Part shown: positions 33,206 through 43,633 of the stretch, in pieces | How positions within the stretch are numbered: the first letter of the stretch is position 1 | Layout of the letters: each line of letters starts with the position of its first letter | Assembly (NCBI RefSeq): GCF_006716115.1 | Contig: NZ_VFOO01000001.1 | Location: 2,232,001-2,296,000 of the forward strand | Direction: 5' to 3' | Origin: Subtercola boreus | GTDB taxonomy: Bacteria; Actinomycetota; Actinomycetes; Actinomycetales; Microbacteriaceae | Length of the DNA stretch: 64,000 nt | The notes under the pieces: generated by a model | Databases searched by the model: none | What the model was told of the DNA's origin: nothing | The model's input: the letters and a program-made list of their open reading frames with translations, nothing else | Made by a program: the position numbers and the translations under genes

Positions 33206-33211
33206 TACGAT
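33206..33211 (+). promoter_or_regulatory. -10 element TACGAT for the 125-aa protein
   Basis: TACGAT-GACGAC-ATG 33218. It has the same hexamer and spacing as the tetR gene at 29072. Confidence 0.55.
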
Positions 33212-33217
33212 GACGAC

Positions 33218-33595
33218 ATGAGCGCTGTGGACTACTTCATCACGGGCGACCACGACGCGTCCCGCCAGGTGCTGGCCGACGCGCTGCGGTCACAGGGGTT
33301 CGAGCTGGCGTCGTCGCCGCTCGGAGGCTGGGACGTGACGCGGGGCAACGCCACGACGACGGCCCTGCTCGGGGCGTTCGCCGGACGCGAGAAGCAGCGC
33401 CTCGAGTACCGCATGGAGTTCTTCGAGCAGGATGGCCAACTGATCGCGCGCCTCGGCCGGTCATCCGGAGCCGGGATGCTCGGCGGAGCCATCGGCGTGG
33501 CCCGCTCCGCCGACGTCTTCGCCGAACTCGACCAGGCCGTCGGCACGGCACTCACGAACGCCGGCACCCTCGCGAACGCGGTGCACCACCCCTGA
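33218..33595 (+). CDS. Conserved-looking small soluble protein, function unknown
   Basis: 125-aa protein with no signal peptide or membrane helix. It has an alpha/beta pattern: DYFITGDHDASRQVLADALRSQGFEL (helix-strand), GWDVTRGNATTTALLGAFAGREKQRLEYRMEFFEQDGQLIARLGR, then a Gly/Ala segment SGAGMLGGAIGVARSADVFAELDQAV. I do not recognise the family. The start is set by TACGAT six bases upstream. It converges on ilvC, with a shared terminator. Confidence 0.75.
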   Translation: MSAVDYFITGDHDASRQVLADALRSQGFELASSPLGGWDVTRGNATTTALLGAFAGREKQRLEYRMEFFEQDGQLIARLGRSSGAGMLGGAIGVARSADVFAELDQAVGTALTNAGTLANAVHHP

Positions 33596-33672
33596 CCCGT
33601 GGATGCCCGGCCCCCCGCAGCGCCGCAGAAGACGCACTGGGCGGAGGTCGCCGCGCCCGGTCCGGAAACGAC

Positions 33673-33705
33673 GGATGCCCCGCCACACAGAGTGGCGGGG
33701 CATCC
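33673..33705. terminator. Bidirectional terminator after ilvC
   Basis: GGATGCCCCGCCAC (33673-33686) and GTGGCGGGGCATCC (33692-33705) form a perfect 14-bp stem with a 5-base loop between convergent gene ends. The minus-strand side continues into a TCGTTT tail. Confidence 0.85.
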
Positions 33706-33792
33706 GGAGCCGTTCAAACGGACGCACCTCAGCGAACACGACCCCCGCAGGGCCCGCGTCCCGCCTCAGCGACGTCCGTTCGCACCGAAGGG

Positions 33793-34824
<1,032 letters not shown>

Positions 34825-34873
34825 CTAGCTCCTTGTTTGTTGACGGGTACAGCGAAAAGAAGGGGGGAAGGTG

Positions 34874-35380
34874 TCAATTTTTGTAGACGCGCTCGGTGAT
34901 CGACTTGCTGCCACGGCCGATCGCGAGGAGGCCCGACTGGGCCATCTCCTTGATGCCGTACGGCTCGAGCACCCGGAGGAACGCGTTCGTCTTGCCGCTG
35001 TCGCCGGTGACCTCGATGACGAGGGCGTCGGTCGCGACATCCACGACCCGCGCACGGAACAGCGTGACGGCTTCGAGCACCTGCGACCGGGTGGAGTTGT
35101 CGACCTTGACCTTGATGAGCAGGTGTTCCCGCTGCACGGACTGGTTCGGGTCGAGTTCGACGATCTTGATCACATTGACGAGCTTGTTGAGCTGCTTGGT
35201 GACCTGCTCGAGCGGCAGTTCTTCGACGTCGACGACGACAGTGATGCGGGAGAGACCCTCGATCTCGCTCGCACCGACCGCCAGCGACTCGATGTTGAAG
35301 CCGCGGCGGGCGAACAGCCCGGCGACGCGGGTCAGCAACCCTGGCTTGTCTTCGACAAGCAGGGACAGGACGTGGCTCAC
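34874..35380 (-). CDS. ilvN: Acetolactate synthase small (regulatory) subunit
   Basis: 168-aa regulatory subunit that activates the catalytic subunit and confers valine feedback. The ACT domain at residues 1-75 has HVLSLLVEDKPGLLTRVAGLFARRGFNIESLAVG. The C-terminal domain ends in LAIGRGSKSITERVYKN. GTG 35380 has AGGAG eight bases upstream and lies four bases after the ilvB stop, so the two subunits are made together. Confidence 0.97.
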   Translation of the reverse strand: MSHVLSLLVEDKPGLLTRVAGLFARRGFNIESLAVGASEIEGLSRITVVVDVEELPLEQVTKQLNKLVNVIKIVELDPNQSVQREHLLIKVKVDNSTRSQVLEAVTLFRARVVDVATDALVIEVTGDSGKTNAFLRVLEPYGIKEMAQSGLLAIGRGSKSITERVYKN

Positions 35381-35384
35381 GGGT

Positions 35385-37220
35385 CTACTCCTCTTCCCAC
35401 TCGGGGGCGTGCTCGCGGGCGTACTGCACCGACGAGTTGCCGACTCCCTGGGGAACCATCGGCCAGACCATCGAGTCGCGGCTGACCACGAAGTCGATGA
35501 CCACAGGCCGGTCGTTGGTCTCGATCGCCAGCTTGATCGCTGCGTCGACATCTTCTTTCTTCGTGACCCGGATGCCGAGGGCACCGTAGGCGTCGGCCAG
35601 CTTCACGAAGTCCGGGATCATGACGGTGCCGTCGCCCGTGTTCAGGTCGGTGAACGAGTGGCGGCCGTCGTAGAAGAGGGACTGCCACTGGCGCACCATG
35701 CCGAGCGAGGAGTTGTTGATGATCGCGACCTTGATCGGGATGTTGTTGATCGTGCAGGTCGCGAGTTCCTGGTTGGTCATCTGGAAGCAGCCGTCGCCGT
35801 CGATCGCCCAGACCGTGCGGTCGGGGTTCGCGACCTTGGCACCCATGGCCGCGGGCACGCCGTAGCCCATCGTGCCGGCACCGCCCGAGTTCAGCCAGGC
35901 GTTGGGGCGTTCGTATTTGATGAACTGAGCCGCCCACATCTGGTGCTGCCCGACGCCCGAGGCGAAGACACCCTCCGGCCCGGTGATCTGGCCGATGCGC
36001 TCGATGACGTACTGCGGTGCGAGCAGGCCGTCGTCGGGCTCGTCGTAGCCGAGCGGGTACTGCACCTTCAGGTCGTTGAGGCGTGCCCACCACTCGGAGA
36101 TGTCCGGATCGCCGGCACCCACCTCGGCGGCGGTCGCAACGGCGTCGGCGTAGGCGGCCGTGAGGTCGATGATCACGTCGCGGGCGTCACCCACGATCGG
36201 CACGTCGGCGAGACGGATCTTGGAGATCTCCGCAGGGTCGATGTCGACGTGCACAACCTTGGCGCCCGGCGCGAACTCGCTCACCTTGCCGGTGACACGG
36301 TCGTCGAACCGCGCTCCGAGCGAGATCAGCAGGTCGCTCTCCTGGAGCGCCAGCACCGCGGGAACGGTGCCGTGCATGCCGGGCATCCCGAGCGCCTGCG
36401 GGTGCGAGTCGGGGAACGCCCCCCGCGCCATCAGCGTGGTGACGACCGGCGCACCGGTGAGTTCGGCGAGCTTCAGCAGTTCTGCCGATGCGGATGCCCG
36501 GATCACTCCGCCTCCGACGTAGAACACGGGGCGCTTCGCAACCGCCAGGAGCGCGGCGGCGGCCTGGATCTGCTTGCCGTGCGCCTTCAGCACGGGGCGG
36601 TATCCGGGCAGCTCGACCTTCGACGGCCAGACGAACGGCGCGGAGTTCTGCTGCGCGTCTTTTGTGATGTCGACGAGCACGGGGCCGGGGCGGCCGGTCG
36701 AGGCGATGAGGTAGGCCGCGGCGAGGGTCTCGGGGATGTCCTCCGCCCGGCGCACGAGGAAGGAGTGCTTCGTGATCGGCATCGTGATGCCGACGATGTC
36801 GACCTCCTGGAAGCCGTCGGTGCCGATCAGGTGCGAGAAGATCTGGCCGGTGATGAACAGGGTCGGAACCGAGTCCATGTAGGCGTCGGCGATCGCGGTC
36901 ACGAGGTTCGTGGCGCCGGGGCCCGAGGTCGCGATGGCGACGCCGACCTTTCCGGTCGAGGAGGCGTACCCCTCGGCGGCGTGGCCGGCACCCTGCTCGT
37001 GGCGCACGAGGATGTGACGGATGGCGGTCGACGCCATCAGCTCGTCGTAGAACGGGATGATCGCCCCGCCCGGCAGTCCGAAGACGTCTTTCACCCCCAG
37101 CTTCTCGAGCGAGCGGAGGATGGCGCCCGAGCCGGTGAGGATCTCGGGGGCGGGTTGCGACGCCGGCGGCCTCGCAGGCGAGCGGAGGCTGGACGGCACG
37201 GGAAGTGATTCCGTGGACAT
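35385..37220 (-). CDS. ilvB: Acetolactate synthase large (catalytic) subunit
   Basis: 611-aa ThDP-dependent enzyme. [17 protein letters not shown] and the catalytic Glu in [13 protein letters not shown] lie in the N-terminal Pyr domain. The central FAD-binding domain has [15 protein letters not shown]. The C-terminal PP domain has the ThDP/Mg motif [30 protein letters not shown] 25-residue Ser/Pro/Ala-rich N-terminal extension precedes the fold. ATG 37220 has AAAGGA about nine bases upstream. It lies 70 bases downstream of ilvD; no leader peptide or T-box is apparent in that gap. Confidence 0.98.
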   Translation of the reverse strand: MSTESLPVPSSLRSPARPPASQPAPEILTGSGAILRSLEKLGVKDVFGLPGGAIIPFYDELMASTAIRHILVRHEQGAGHAAEGYASSTGKVGVAIATSGPGATNLVTAIADAYMDSVPTLFITGQIFSHLIGTDGFQEVDIVGITMPITKHSFLVRRAEDIPETLAAAYLIASTGRPGPVLVDITKDAQQNSAPFVWPSKVELPGYRPVLKAHGKQIQAAAALLAVAKRPVFYVGGGVIRASASAELLKLAELTGAPVVTTLMARGAFPDSHPQALGMPGMHGTVPAVLALQESDLLISLGARFDDRVTGKVSEFAPGAKVVHVDIDPAEISKIRLADVPIVGDARDVIIDLTAAYADAVATAAEVGAGDPDISEWWARLNDLKVQYPLGYDEPDDGLLAPQYVIERIGQITGPEGVFASGVGQHQMWAAQFIKYERPNAWLNSGGAGTMGYGVPAAMGAKVANPDRTVWAIDGDGCFQMTNQELATCTINNIPIKVAIINNSSLGMVRQWQSLFYDGRHSFTDLNTGDGTVMIPDFVKLADAYGALGIRVTKKEDVDAAIKLAIETNDRPVVIDFVVSRDSMVWPMVPQGVGNSSVQYAREHAPEWEEE

Positions 37221-37290
37221 AAGAGGGGATCCTTTGACGATGGTGACCGGCCCGTGCGCCGAGAGCTTCGGCTGGGCCGGACGGAGGTGC

Positions 37291-38985
37291 CTACCCGGTG
37301 ATCGCGCCTTCTGCAGCAGAGTGCACGAGCTTCGAGTATTTGGCCAGGACGCCACGGGTATAGCGCGGGGGGAGCGGAGCCCAGCCGTCACGGCGGGCTG
37401 CGAGCTCAGCGGGTTCGACGAGTAGGTCGAGCGAGCGAGCTGCGATATCGACCCGAATCAGATCACCATCGCGCACGAAGGCGATCGGACCTGCGTCGAC
37501 CGCTTCGGGTGCTATGTGGCCGATACACAGGCCGGTTGTGCCGCCTGAGAATCTGCCGTCTGTCAAGAGTAGTACATCTTTGCCGAGCCCGGCGCCCTTG
37601 ATGGCCGCGGTGATCGCGAGCATCTCCCGCATGCCGGGCCCACCCTTCGGGCCTTCGTAGCGGATGACGACCACGTCGCCGTGCTGGATCTCACCGTTGG
37701 TGAGGGCATCCATCGCCGCGCGCTCCCGCTCGAAGACCTTCGCAGGGCCCTCGAACACCGAAGCGTCGAAGCCCGCCGTCTTCACGACGCCGCCCTCGGG
37801 TGCGAGCGTGCCCTTCAGCACGGTGAGGCCGCCGGTCGGGTGGATCGGATTGTCGAGCGTGCGGAGCACCTTGCCGTCGAGTGCGGGCGGGTCGATCTCC
37901 GCGAGGTTCTCGGCGAGGGTCTTGCCCGTGACCGTGAGCGCATCGCCGTGCAGCAGTCCGGCATCCAGCAGCGCCTTCATCAGCACCGGCAGGCCGCCGC
38001 GCCGGTCGAGGTCGTTCATCACGTACTGACCGAACGGCTTCATGTCGGCGAGGTGCGGGATGGTGTCGCCGATGCGGTTGAAGTCGTCGATCGTCAGGTC
38101 GACCTCGGCCTCGTAGGCGATCGCGAGCAGGTGCAGGATGACGTTGGTCGATCCGCCGAGGGCCATGGCGACGGCGATGGCGTTCTCGAACGCGTCTTTG
38201 GTGAGGATGTCGCGGGTGGTGATGCCGAGGCGCAGCATGTTCACGACGGCCTCACCCGAACGGTGAGCGAAGTAGTCGCGGCGGCGGTCGGCGCTGGCCG
38301 GGGAGGCCGAACCGGGCAGGCTCATGCCGAGCGCCTCGGCCACGGAGGCCATCGTGTTGGCGGTGTACATGCCGCCGCAGGCGCCCTCGCCCGGGGCGAA
38401 GGCGCACTCGATGCGCTTGGCGTCCTCGACGCTCATCGTGCCGGCCTTGACACCGCCGACCGCCTCGAACGAGTCGATGATCGTGATGTCCTTCTCGGTA
38501 CCGTCGCTGAGCTTCACCCAGCCCGGCGCGATCGAGCCCGCGTAGAGGAACACGCTGGCCAGGTCGAGGCGGGCAGCGGCCATCAGCATGCCGGGCAGCG
38601 ACTTGTCGCAGCCGGCCAGCAGCACGGAGCCGTCGAGGCGCTCGGCCTGCATGACGGTCTCGACGCTGTCGGCGATGACCTCGCGCGAGACGAGCGAGAA
38701 GTGCATGCCCTCATGGCCCATCGAGATGCCGTCGGAGACGGAGATGGTGCCGAACTGCAGGGGGTAGCCGCCACCCGAGTGCACACCCTCCTTCGAGGCC
38801 TGGGCCAGCCTGTCGAGGGACAGGTTGCAGGGGGTGATCTCGTTCCATGAGCTCGCAATGCCGATCTGCGGCTTGTCCCAGTCGGCGTCGCCCATGCCGA
38901 CCGCACGGAGCATTCCGCGTGAGGTTGTGGCTTCGATTCCGTCGGTGACGACGCGCGAACGCGGCTTCATGTCTATTTCGGGCAT
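37291..38985 (-). CDS. ilvD: Dihydroxy-acid dehydratase
   Basis: 564-aa Fe-S dehydratase of valine/isoleucine synthesis. Cluster ligands lie in [32 protein letters not shown] and the early [17 protein letters not shown]. The C-terminal [21 protein letters not shown] is the family signature. It is the first gene of the ilv operon and has its own leaderless-type promoter. Length and motifs are normal. Confidence 0.98.
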   Translation of the reverse strand: MPEIDMKPRSRVVTDGIEATTSRGMLRAVGMGDADWDKPQIGIASSWNEITPCNLSLDRLAQASKEGVHSGGGYPLQFGTISVSDGISMGHEGMHFSLVSREVIADSVETVMQAERLDGSVLLAGCDKSLPGMLMAAARLDLASVFLYAGSIAPGWVKLSDGTEKDITIIDSFEAVGGVKAGTMSVEDAKRIECAFAPGEGACGGMYTANTMASVAEALGMSLPGSASPASADRRRDYFAHRSGEAVVNMLRLGITTRDILTKDAFENAIAVAMALGGSTNVILHLLAIAYEAEVDLTIDDFNRIGDTIPHLADMKPFGQYVMNDLDRRGGLPVLMKALLDAGLLHGDALTVTGKTLAENLAEIDPPALDGKVLRTLDNPIHPTGGLTVLKGTLAPEGGVVKTAGFDASVFEGPAKVFERERAAMDALTNGEIQHGDVVVIRYEGPKGGPGMREMLAITAAIKGAGLGKDVLLLTDGRFSGGTTGLCIGHIAPEAVDAGPIAFVRDGDLIRVDIAARSLDLLVEPAELAARRDGWAPLPPRYTRGVLAKYSKLVHSAAEGAITG

Positions 38986-38991
38986 GTTACG

Positions 38992-38997
38992 AGTTTA
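38992..38997 (-). promoter_or_regulatory. -10 element TAAACT for the ilv operon
   Basis: TAAACT-CGTAAC-ATG 38985. No -35 is recognised. The absence of a leader argues against attenuation control at this promoter. Confidence 0.6.
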
Positions 38998-39030
38998 GAA
39001 CCACAGAAGGGCACTTTCTTCGCCCACGGC

Positions 39031-40026
39031 CTAGCCGTTCTGCGCCAGGGCCTCACCGATGCCGTCGACCAGGGCTTCGATCTCGTCGGGCCCGAGCACA
39101 GGGCCCGCGGCGACCGTCAGATCGGTGCCGAGCAGCACCGCGGCGGGAAGCAGGTCGATGCCGAGCGCCCGGCGGAGGCCGCGTGCCCCGTAGAAGGCTT
39201 CGGCGGCAACCTCCGGGTGGGCGTCCCGGAGTTCCCGGGGCGTGGCCGAGGTCGCGATCCGCACCGCCACCGCGGGTTCGAGCGTGGCCGTCCACTCCGG
39301 GAGGCGGCCCAGCACGAGGCTGCAGGGGTGGCAGTCCGCCTGCACGAAGAGCAGCAGCAGGGCGCGGCCGTCGGACAGGTGCCGGATGCGCCGGACCTCC
39401 CCCTCAGGGGTGACGAGCTCTTCGTCGGAGGCGTCGAAGCCGGTGGCGTCGGGTCCCGTGGCGTCGTCGGCTCCGGATGCCCGGCGGGGCTGCCCGGCCG
39501 GGGAATGCCCGCGGAACCAGAGCAGCGCGAACGCCGCGGCCCCCGCCGTGAGGGTGACCAGCCAGGTGACCGACTGCCGGTCGAGCCCCCTGACCTCGGC
39601 GACGAAACCGTCGGTCCCGCTGACGCCGAGGGCGACGAGCACCGCTGCAGCGGTCAGCGCGAGGTTGCGGAGCACGGTCATCCAGCCGACCGGCTCCCGG
39701 CTCCGGGCGCCGAAACAGTTGCAGTGCACGTCGTCGGGTCGGAGCGCTGCGCGCCAGACGAGCACGGTGAGGGCGGCGAAGAACAGGGCGGCGACCCAGC
39801 CGGCGGCCAGTGCCCCCCAGCCCGGCAGGGCGAGCAGCGCCACTCCGAGAGCGATCTCGAGCCAGGGCTGCCAGGCGGCGAACCAGCCCAGCCGGCCTGC
39901 GAACGGCACCCGCAGGTCGACCATGCTGGCCGCAGTGTTCGTGCGATCACCGATCTTCAGAACACCACTCAGCAGCAGCACCCCGGCGAGCACCACCGGC
40001 AGAGCTGCGAGCGCACCGGGATCCAT
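39031..40026 (-). CDS. MauE-type membrane protein fused to a thioredoxin-like domain
   Basis: 331-aa protein in two parts. Residues 1 to about 175 are a four-helix membrane domain of the MauE/DoxX type, with LAGVLLLSGVLKIGDR at the start and the paired-Cys motif VHCNCFGARSR near 100. Residues about 205-331 are a thioredoxin-like fold with a CHPC motif (LLLFVQADCHPCSLVLG, near 233) and an ending LLPAAVLLGTDLTVAAGP. MauE was named for methylamine dehydrogenase maturation, but MauE-like proteins elsewhere act in electron transfer to periplasmic disulfides. The fusion suggests a membrane-driven thiol-disulfide relay. Confidence 0.85.
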   Translation of the reverse strand: MDPGALAALPVVLAGVLLLSGVLKIGDRTNTAASMVDLRVPFAGRLGWFAAWQPWLEIALGVALLALPGWGALAAGWVAALFFAALTVLVWRAALRPDDVHCNCFGARSREPVGWMTVLRNLALTAAAVLVALGVSGTDGFVAEVRGLDRQSVTWLVTLTAGAAAFALLWFRGHSPAGQPRRASGADDATGPDATGFDASDEELVTPEGEVRRIRHLSDGRALLLLFVQADCHPCSLVLGRLPEWTATLEPAVAVRIATSATPRELRDAHPEVAAEAFYGARGLRRALGIDLLPAAVLLGTDLTVAAGPVLGPDEIEALVDGIGEALAQNG

Positions 40027-40032
40027 ACCGCC

Positions 40033-40038
40033 AGTATC
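40033..40038 (-). promoter_or_regulatory. -10 element GATACT for the MauE fusion
   Basis: GATACT-GGCGGT-ATG 40026 on the minus strand. The intervening GGCGGT is too close to the ATG to serve as a ribosome-binding site. Confidence 0.55.
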
Positions 40039-40063
40039 GCGGATCAGGAGGCAGGAACTGAGG

Positions 40064-40858
40064 TCAGGCCTTCGAACGGAGGTCCGCCAGCAGCGCCAGC
40101 ACCCCGGCGACCTCGCGCGGATCCGCCACCCGGAACTCGGCGATGGTCTTGCCGGGGCCGCTCTTCAGCCCGACGTCGCGGGAGCCCAGCACGGCGAACG
40201 CATCCTCATCGGTCACGTCGTCGCCCGCGTACAACACTGCCGTTGCCTTCGCGTACTCCTTCAGGTGCAGGAGCGCCTCGCCCTTCGTGGCACTGCGCAC
40301 GGAGAACTCGAGCACGTTCTTGCCCTCGCGCACCGTCAGCCCGGCGATCTCCGCGCGGGTCTCGCTGAGGGCCTGCAGGTGGGCGATCCGCGAATCCCGT
40401 TCCGTCGCGAGCCGGGTGTGCAGGGCGAACCCGGCCGGCTTCGGCTCGATCCAGACCTGGTCGAGCCCGGCCGCGACATCCTCCAGGAGTTCGCTCAGAA
40501 CGTCGACCTGCTCGAGCTCCGCCGTGTCGAGGTTCACGGTCGCGTCAGGGGTGTCGAGCCGGAACTCGACGCCGTGCGAGCCGACCAGCAGCACGGAGTC
40601 CGGCAGGTTCGCGACGTGTTCGAGGCTGTCCATGGCGCGGCCCGAGATGAGGGCGACCCGCGTGCCGGGCAGGGCGAGGAGCTTCAGCACGGCGGCACGG
40701 GCCTCCGGCAGCGCGCGGGCGTGCTGGGGATCATCCACTTCGGGAGCGAGCGTGCCGTCGAAGTCGAGCGCGACGAGCAACTGTTCCGTGGCGGCGAGCT
40801 CTGTCAGCTTCGCGACCAGCGCCTGGGCTTCGTCGACCTCGTCGAGGATGTCGCTCAC
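40064..40858 (-). CDS. otsB: Trehalose-6-phosphate phosphatase
   Basis: 264-aa HAD-superfamily phosphatase that makes trehalose from trehalose 6-phosphate. The nucleophile motif is LLVALDFDGTLAP (Asp near 32), motif II is VALISGRAMDSL, and the metal-binding motif is AVLYAGDDVTDEDAF near 215. VGSHGVEF and EPKPAGFALHTR belong to the cap. GTG 40858 overlaps the otsA stop (GTGA), so synthase and phosphatase are co-translated. Confidence 0.96.
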   Translation of the reverse strand: MSDILDEVDEAQALVAKLTELAATEQLLVALDFDGTLAPEVDDPQHARALPEARAAVLKLLALPGTRVALISGRAMDSLEHVANLPDSVLLVGSHGVEFRLDTPDATVNLDTAELEQVDVLSELLEDVAAGLDQVWIEPKPAGFALHTRLATERDSRIAHLQALSETRAEIAGLTVREGKNVLEFSVRSATKGEALLHLKEYAKATAVLYAGDDVTDEDAFAVLGSRDVGLKSGPGKTIAEFRVADPREVAGVLALLADLRSKA

Positions 40859-42429
40859 TGCTGCGGGTCACCGGCCTCGGTGTCGACCGGCGCGGCCTGC
40901 GCCTCCGGCTCGGCCTGCGCATCTGCCGCCTCCGACGCTTCATTCGCACTCTGGGCGTGCGTCAGGGCGGCCAGTTCGTCGAGGAACGACTTCGACCAGC
41001 GCGCGACGTCATATTCGATCACGCGCTTGCGGAGGGCCCGCATGCGGCGCGAACGCTCGCTCTGCGGCATCGCGATCGCCCGCACGATGGCTTCTTTCAG
41101 ACCCTCGATGTCGTGCGGGTTGACGAGCAGCGCCTGTTTGAGTTCATCGGCAGCTCCCGCGAACTCGCTGAGCACCAGCACGCCATCGTTGTCGAAGCGG
41201 GAGGCGACGTACTCCTTGGCGACCAGGTTCATGCCGTCGCGGAGGGCCGTCACGAGCATGATGTCGGCCGCGAGGTAGAGAGCCGCCATCTCCTCGCGCG
41301 GGCGACCCTGGTGCAGGTAGCTGATCGCCGAGTGGCTGATGGTCGAGAAGTCGCCGTTGATGCGGCCGACCGTGAGCTCGATCTCGTCGCGGAGCTGCAT
41401 GTACGTCTTGACGCGTTCGCGGCTCGGGCTCGCAACCTGGATCAGGCTGGCATGCCCGACGTCGATCTTGCCGTCTTCGAGCAGTTCGCCGTACGCCTTC
41501 AGCCGGTGGCCGATGCCCTTCGTGTAGTCCAGCCGGTCGACGCCGAGCATGACGACATCGGGGTCGCCGAGCTCGTGCCGGATCTCCGCGGCGCGGGCCT
41601 GGATGTCGGGCCGATGGGCGAGCTCGATGAAGCTCTCGGTGTCGATGGAGATCGGGAAGGCGCGGGCCGTCACGGTGCGCACCTGCTGTCCGCGGCGGGA
41701 GACCCGGGTGCGGTGCGGTCGGCCGTCGACCTCGGCGGCATCCTCGATCGGAACCTCGATGGTGGTGCCCTTGGTGGTGAACCCGAGGAGCCGGCGCACC
41801 GCGCGGCTGAAGTTGCCGGCATCCGCCACCCGCTGGAAGCCGATCACGTCAGCGCCGAGCAGGCCTTCGATGATCTGTGTGCGCCACGGCAGCTGCGAGA
41901 AGATGCCATATGCCGGAAACGGAATGTGGTTGAAGAAGCCGATGACGAGGTCTGGCCTGATCTCCCGGAGCATCTTCGGAACCAGCTGCAGCTGATAGTC
42001 CTGCACCCAGACCGTCGCACCCTGGGCTGCGTTCGCCGCCGCCGAGTCGGCGAAGCGCTGGTTCACCTCGAGGTACGAGTCCCACCAGTCCCGGTGGTAC
42101 GTGGGAGGCGCGATCACGTCGTGGTAGAGCGGCCAGAGCGTGTCGTTCGAAAAACCCTCGTAGTAGAGCTCGACCTCCTCGGCGCTGAGCGCAACCGGAA
42201 CGATCGAGATACCGTCGTGCTCGAATGGCTCGGAACGATCATCCGGAACCCCGGCCCAGCCGACCCAGGCGCCCTCGCTCGCCCGCATGATCGGTTCGAG
42301 TGCCGTCACGAGGCCACCCGGCGACCCGCGCCAGCTCTCGGAACCGTCGTCGGCGATCACCTTGTCGACCGGGAGTCTGTTGGAGACGACAACAAGGTCG
42401 TACTGGCCTGTACTCGGTTTCGAAGACAT
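40855..42429 (-). CDS. otsA: Trehalose-6-phosphate synthase
   Basis: 524-aa GT20 glycosyltransferase joining UDP- (or GDP-/ADP-) glucose to glucose 6-phosphate. Motifs are VVSNRLPV, SWRGSPGGLVTAL, WVQDYQLQLVPKMLR, FFNHIPFPAYGIFSQLPWR, GVDRLDYTKGIGHRLKAY and ALRDGMNLVAKEY. The last 45 residues are an Ala/Glu/Asp-rich tail. A TACCGT hexamer stands eight bases before ATG 42429, close to leaderless spacing. It forms an operon with otsB for osmotic and desiccation protection. Confidence 0.97.
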   Translation of the reverse strand: MSSKPSTGQYDLVVVSNRLPVDKVIADDGSESWRGSPGGLVTALEPIMRASEGAWVGWAGVPDDRSEPFEHDGISIVPVALSAEEVELYYEGFSNDTLWPLYHDVIAPPTYHRDWWDSYLEVNQRFADSAAANAAQGATVWVQDYQLQLVPKMLREIRPDLVIGFFNHIPFPAYGIFSQLPWRTQIIEGLLGADVIGFQRVADAGNFSRAVRRLLGFTTKGTTIEVPIEDAAEVDGRPHRTRVSRRGQQVRTVTARAFPISIDTESFIELAHRPDIQARAAEIRHELGDPDVVMLGVDRLDYTKGIGHRLKAYGELLEDGKIDVGHASLIQVASPSRERVKTYMQLRDEIELTVGRINGDFSTISHSAISYLHQGRPREEMAALYLAADIMLVTALRDGMNLVAKEYVASRFDNDGVLVLSEFAGAADELKQALLVNPHDIEGLKEAIVRAIAMPQSERSRRMRALRKRVIEYDVARWSKSFLDELAALTHAQSANEASEAADAQAEPEAQAAPVDTEAGDPQQ

Positions 42430-42501
42430 CACCCACCACGGTACCAGCAGAGCCTGATGCGCGGATGGGACAGATTCCACCCGTCGTTCACATCGGCGGA
42501 C

Positions 42502-42507
42502 TATCGT
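42502..42507 (+). promoter_or_regulatory. -10 element TATCGT for the TIM-barrel gene
   Basis: TATCGT, seven bases, ATG 42515. A second ATG follows immediately, so the first is favoured by spacing. Confidence 0.5.
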
Positions 42508-42514
42508 CACACCC

Positions 42515-43393
42515 ATGATGCGTATCGGCATGAGCACTTCGTGCGTCTATCCGCTCGGAGTCGAAGAGGGCTTCCGCTATGCCAGCATGGCGGGCTACGA
42601 CGGCGTCGAAGTCATGGTGACGAGGGATGAGGTGACCCAGTCGGCCGAGACGCTGCTCGCCCTCTGCGAGAAGTACGGGATGCCGATCCTCTCGATCCAC
42701 GCTCCGGTGCTGCTGCTCACGCACTTCGTCTGGGGGCGGGACCCCCAGGTCAAGCTCGAGAAGTCGGCCGACCTCGCGAAAGCGGTCGGGGCCACGGCGG
42801 TGGTGGTGCATCCGCCGTTCCGCTGGCAGTCGGGCTACGCCGAGAACTTCCTCCGCATCGTGCAGGAGACCACCGACACCTACGGGGTGGAGATCGCGGT
42901 CGAGAACATGTTCCCGTGGAAGGTGAAGGGGTCGAGCCTCAAGGCATACTCCCCCGGTTGGGACCCCGTGGTGATGGACTGCGCGGCCGTCACGCTCGAC
43001 TTCTCGCACGCCGCCCTGTCGGGTCGCGACTCGCTCGAGATGGCGGAGGCCCTGGGGCCCCGGCTCCGGCACGTGCACCTCTGCGACGGATCGGGTTCGC
43101 TCGACGAGGGCCGTGTCTTCGACGAGCACCTTCTGCCGGGGTACGGCGGCCAGCCGGTGCGCGAGGTGCTCGCCCACCTCGCCGCGAACGACTGGGACGG
43201 CAGCGTCGTGGCCGAGGTCAACACCCGGAAGGCCAAGACAGAGGAAGAACGGCTGCGCCTGCTGAAGGAGACGCTCGCCTTCGGCCGCCAGACCGAATGG
43301 GAGCAGACACCCCTGCCGCTGAAGAAGCGCACACAGAAGAAGGCTGCGAAGAAGGCTGTCAAGGCTGCGGCGAGGGAAGCCTCGAACAAGTAG
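42515..43393 (+). CDS. Sugar phosphate isomerase/epimerase (xylose-isomerase-like TIM barrel) with Lys-rich tail
   Basis: 292-aa AP-endonuclease-2/xylose-isomerase-like barrel. MRIGMSTSCVYPLGVEEGFRYASMAGYDGVEVM begins the fold. Metal-site candidates are HPPF, EIAVENMFP, LDFSHAAL and HVHLCDGSG. The last 25 residues (KKRTQKKAAKKAVKAAAREASNK) are a lysine/alanine-rich tail like those of histone H1-like or RNA-binding actinobacterial proteins, unusual for this family. Function may be sugar isomerisation or myo-inositol-type metabolism; unresolved. Confidence 0.85.
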   Translation: MMRIGMSTSCVYPLGVEEGFRYASMAGYDGVEVMVTRDEVTQSAETLLALCEKYGMPILSIHAPVLLLTHFVWGRDPQVKLEKSADLAKAVGATAVVVHPPFRWQSGYAENFLRIVQETTDTYGVEIAVENMFPWKVKGSSLKAYSPGWDPVVMDCAAVTLDFSHAALSGRDSLEMAEALGPRLRHVHLCDGSGSLDEGRVFDEHLLPGYGGQPVREVLAHLAANDWDGSVVAEVNTRKAKTEEERLRLLKETLAFGRQTEWEQTPLPLKKRTQKKAAKKAVKAAAREASNK

Positions 43394-43396
43394 GTT
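43391..43396 (+). promoter_or_regulatory. -10 element TAGGTT overlapping the upstream stop codon
   Basis: TAGGTT begins with the TAG stop of the barrel gene and ends six bases before ATG 43403, so the small gene can be transcribed on its own. Confidence 0.45.
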
Positions 43397-43402
43397 GGTG
43401 TC

Positions 43403-43597
43403 ATGCGCAAGTTCATCTTCAACAGCAGCATCATCGGCGCGATCGCCAGCGGTTTCGCCGTGATCCAGACCACTCGCCGCGGCCCCCGTGACTGGCGCCT
43501 CGTGCTCATGTGGGCCAGCTGGGCCCTGACCGTGGCACTCGCCGTCGGCAGCGTGCAGCAGGATGACCGCGAAGCGCGCGAGCTGAACGAGAAGTAG
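43403..43597 (+). CDS. Small single-pass membrane protein
   Basis: 64-aa protein with a basic start (MRKFIFNSSIIGAIASGFAVIQTTRRGPRDWR), a hydrophobic segment LVLMWASWALTVALAVGSV (about 33-51) and an acidic end (QQDDREARELNEK). The frame begins nine bases after the barrel gene and has a leaderless-type -10. The amino-acid pattern is coherent and membrane-like, which supports a real gene. Function unknown. Confidence 0.68.
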   Translation: MRKFIFNSSIIGAIASGFAVIQTTRRGPRDWRLVLMWASWALTVALAVGSVQQDDREARELNEK

Positions 43598-43633
43598 GTC
43601 GGGTCGGCCGATCCCTGTGGAGCGGCCCCCAGC

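Noticed and set aside
37221-37290. T-box or leader-peptide attenuator before ilvB
   Set aside because: The 70-base gap has no leader ORF rich in Leu/Val/Ile codons and no antiterminator pair.
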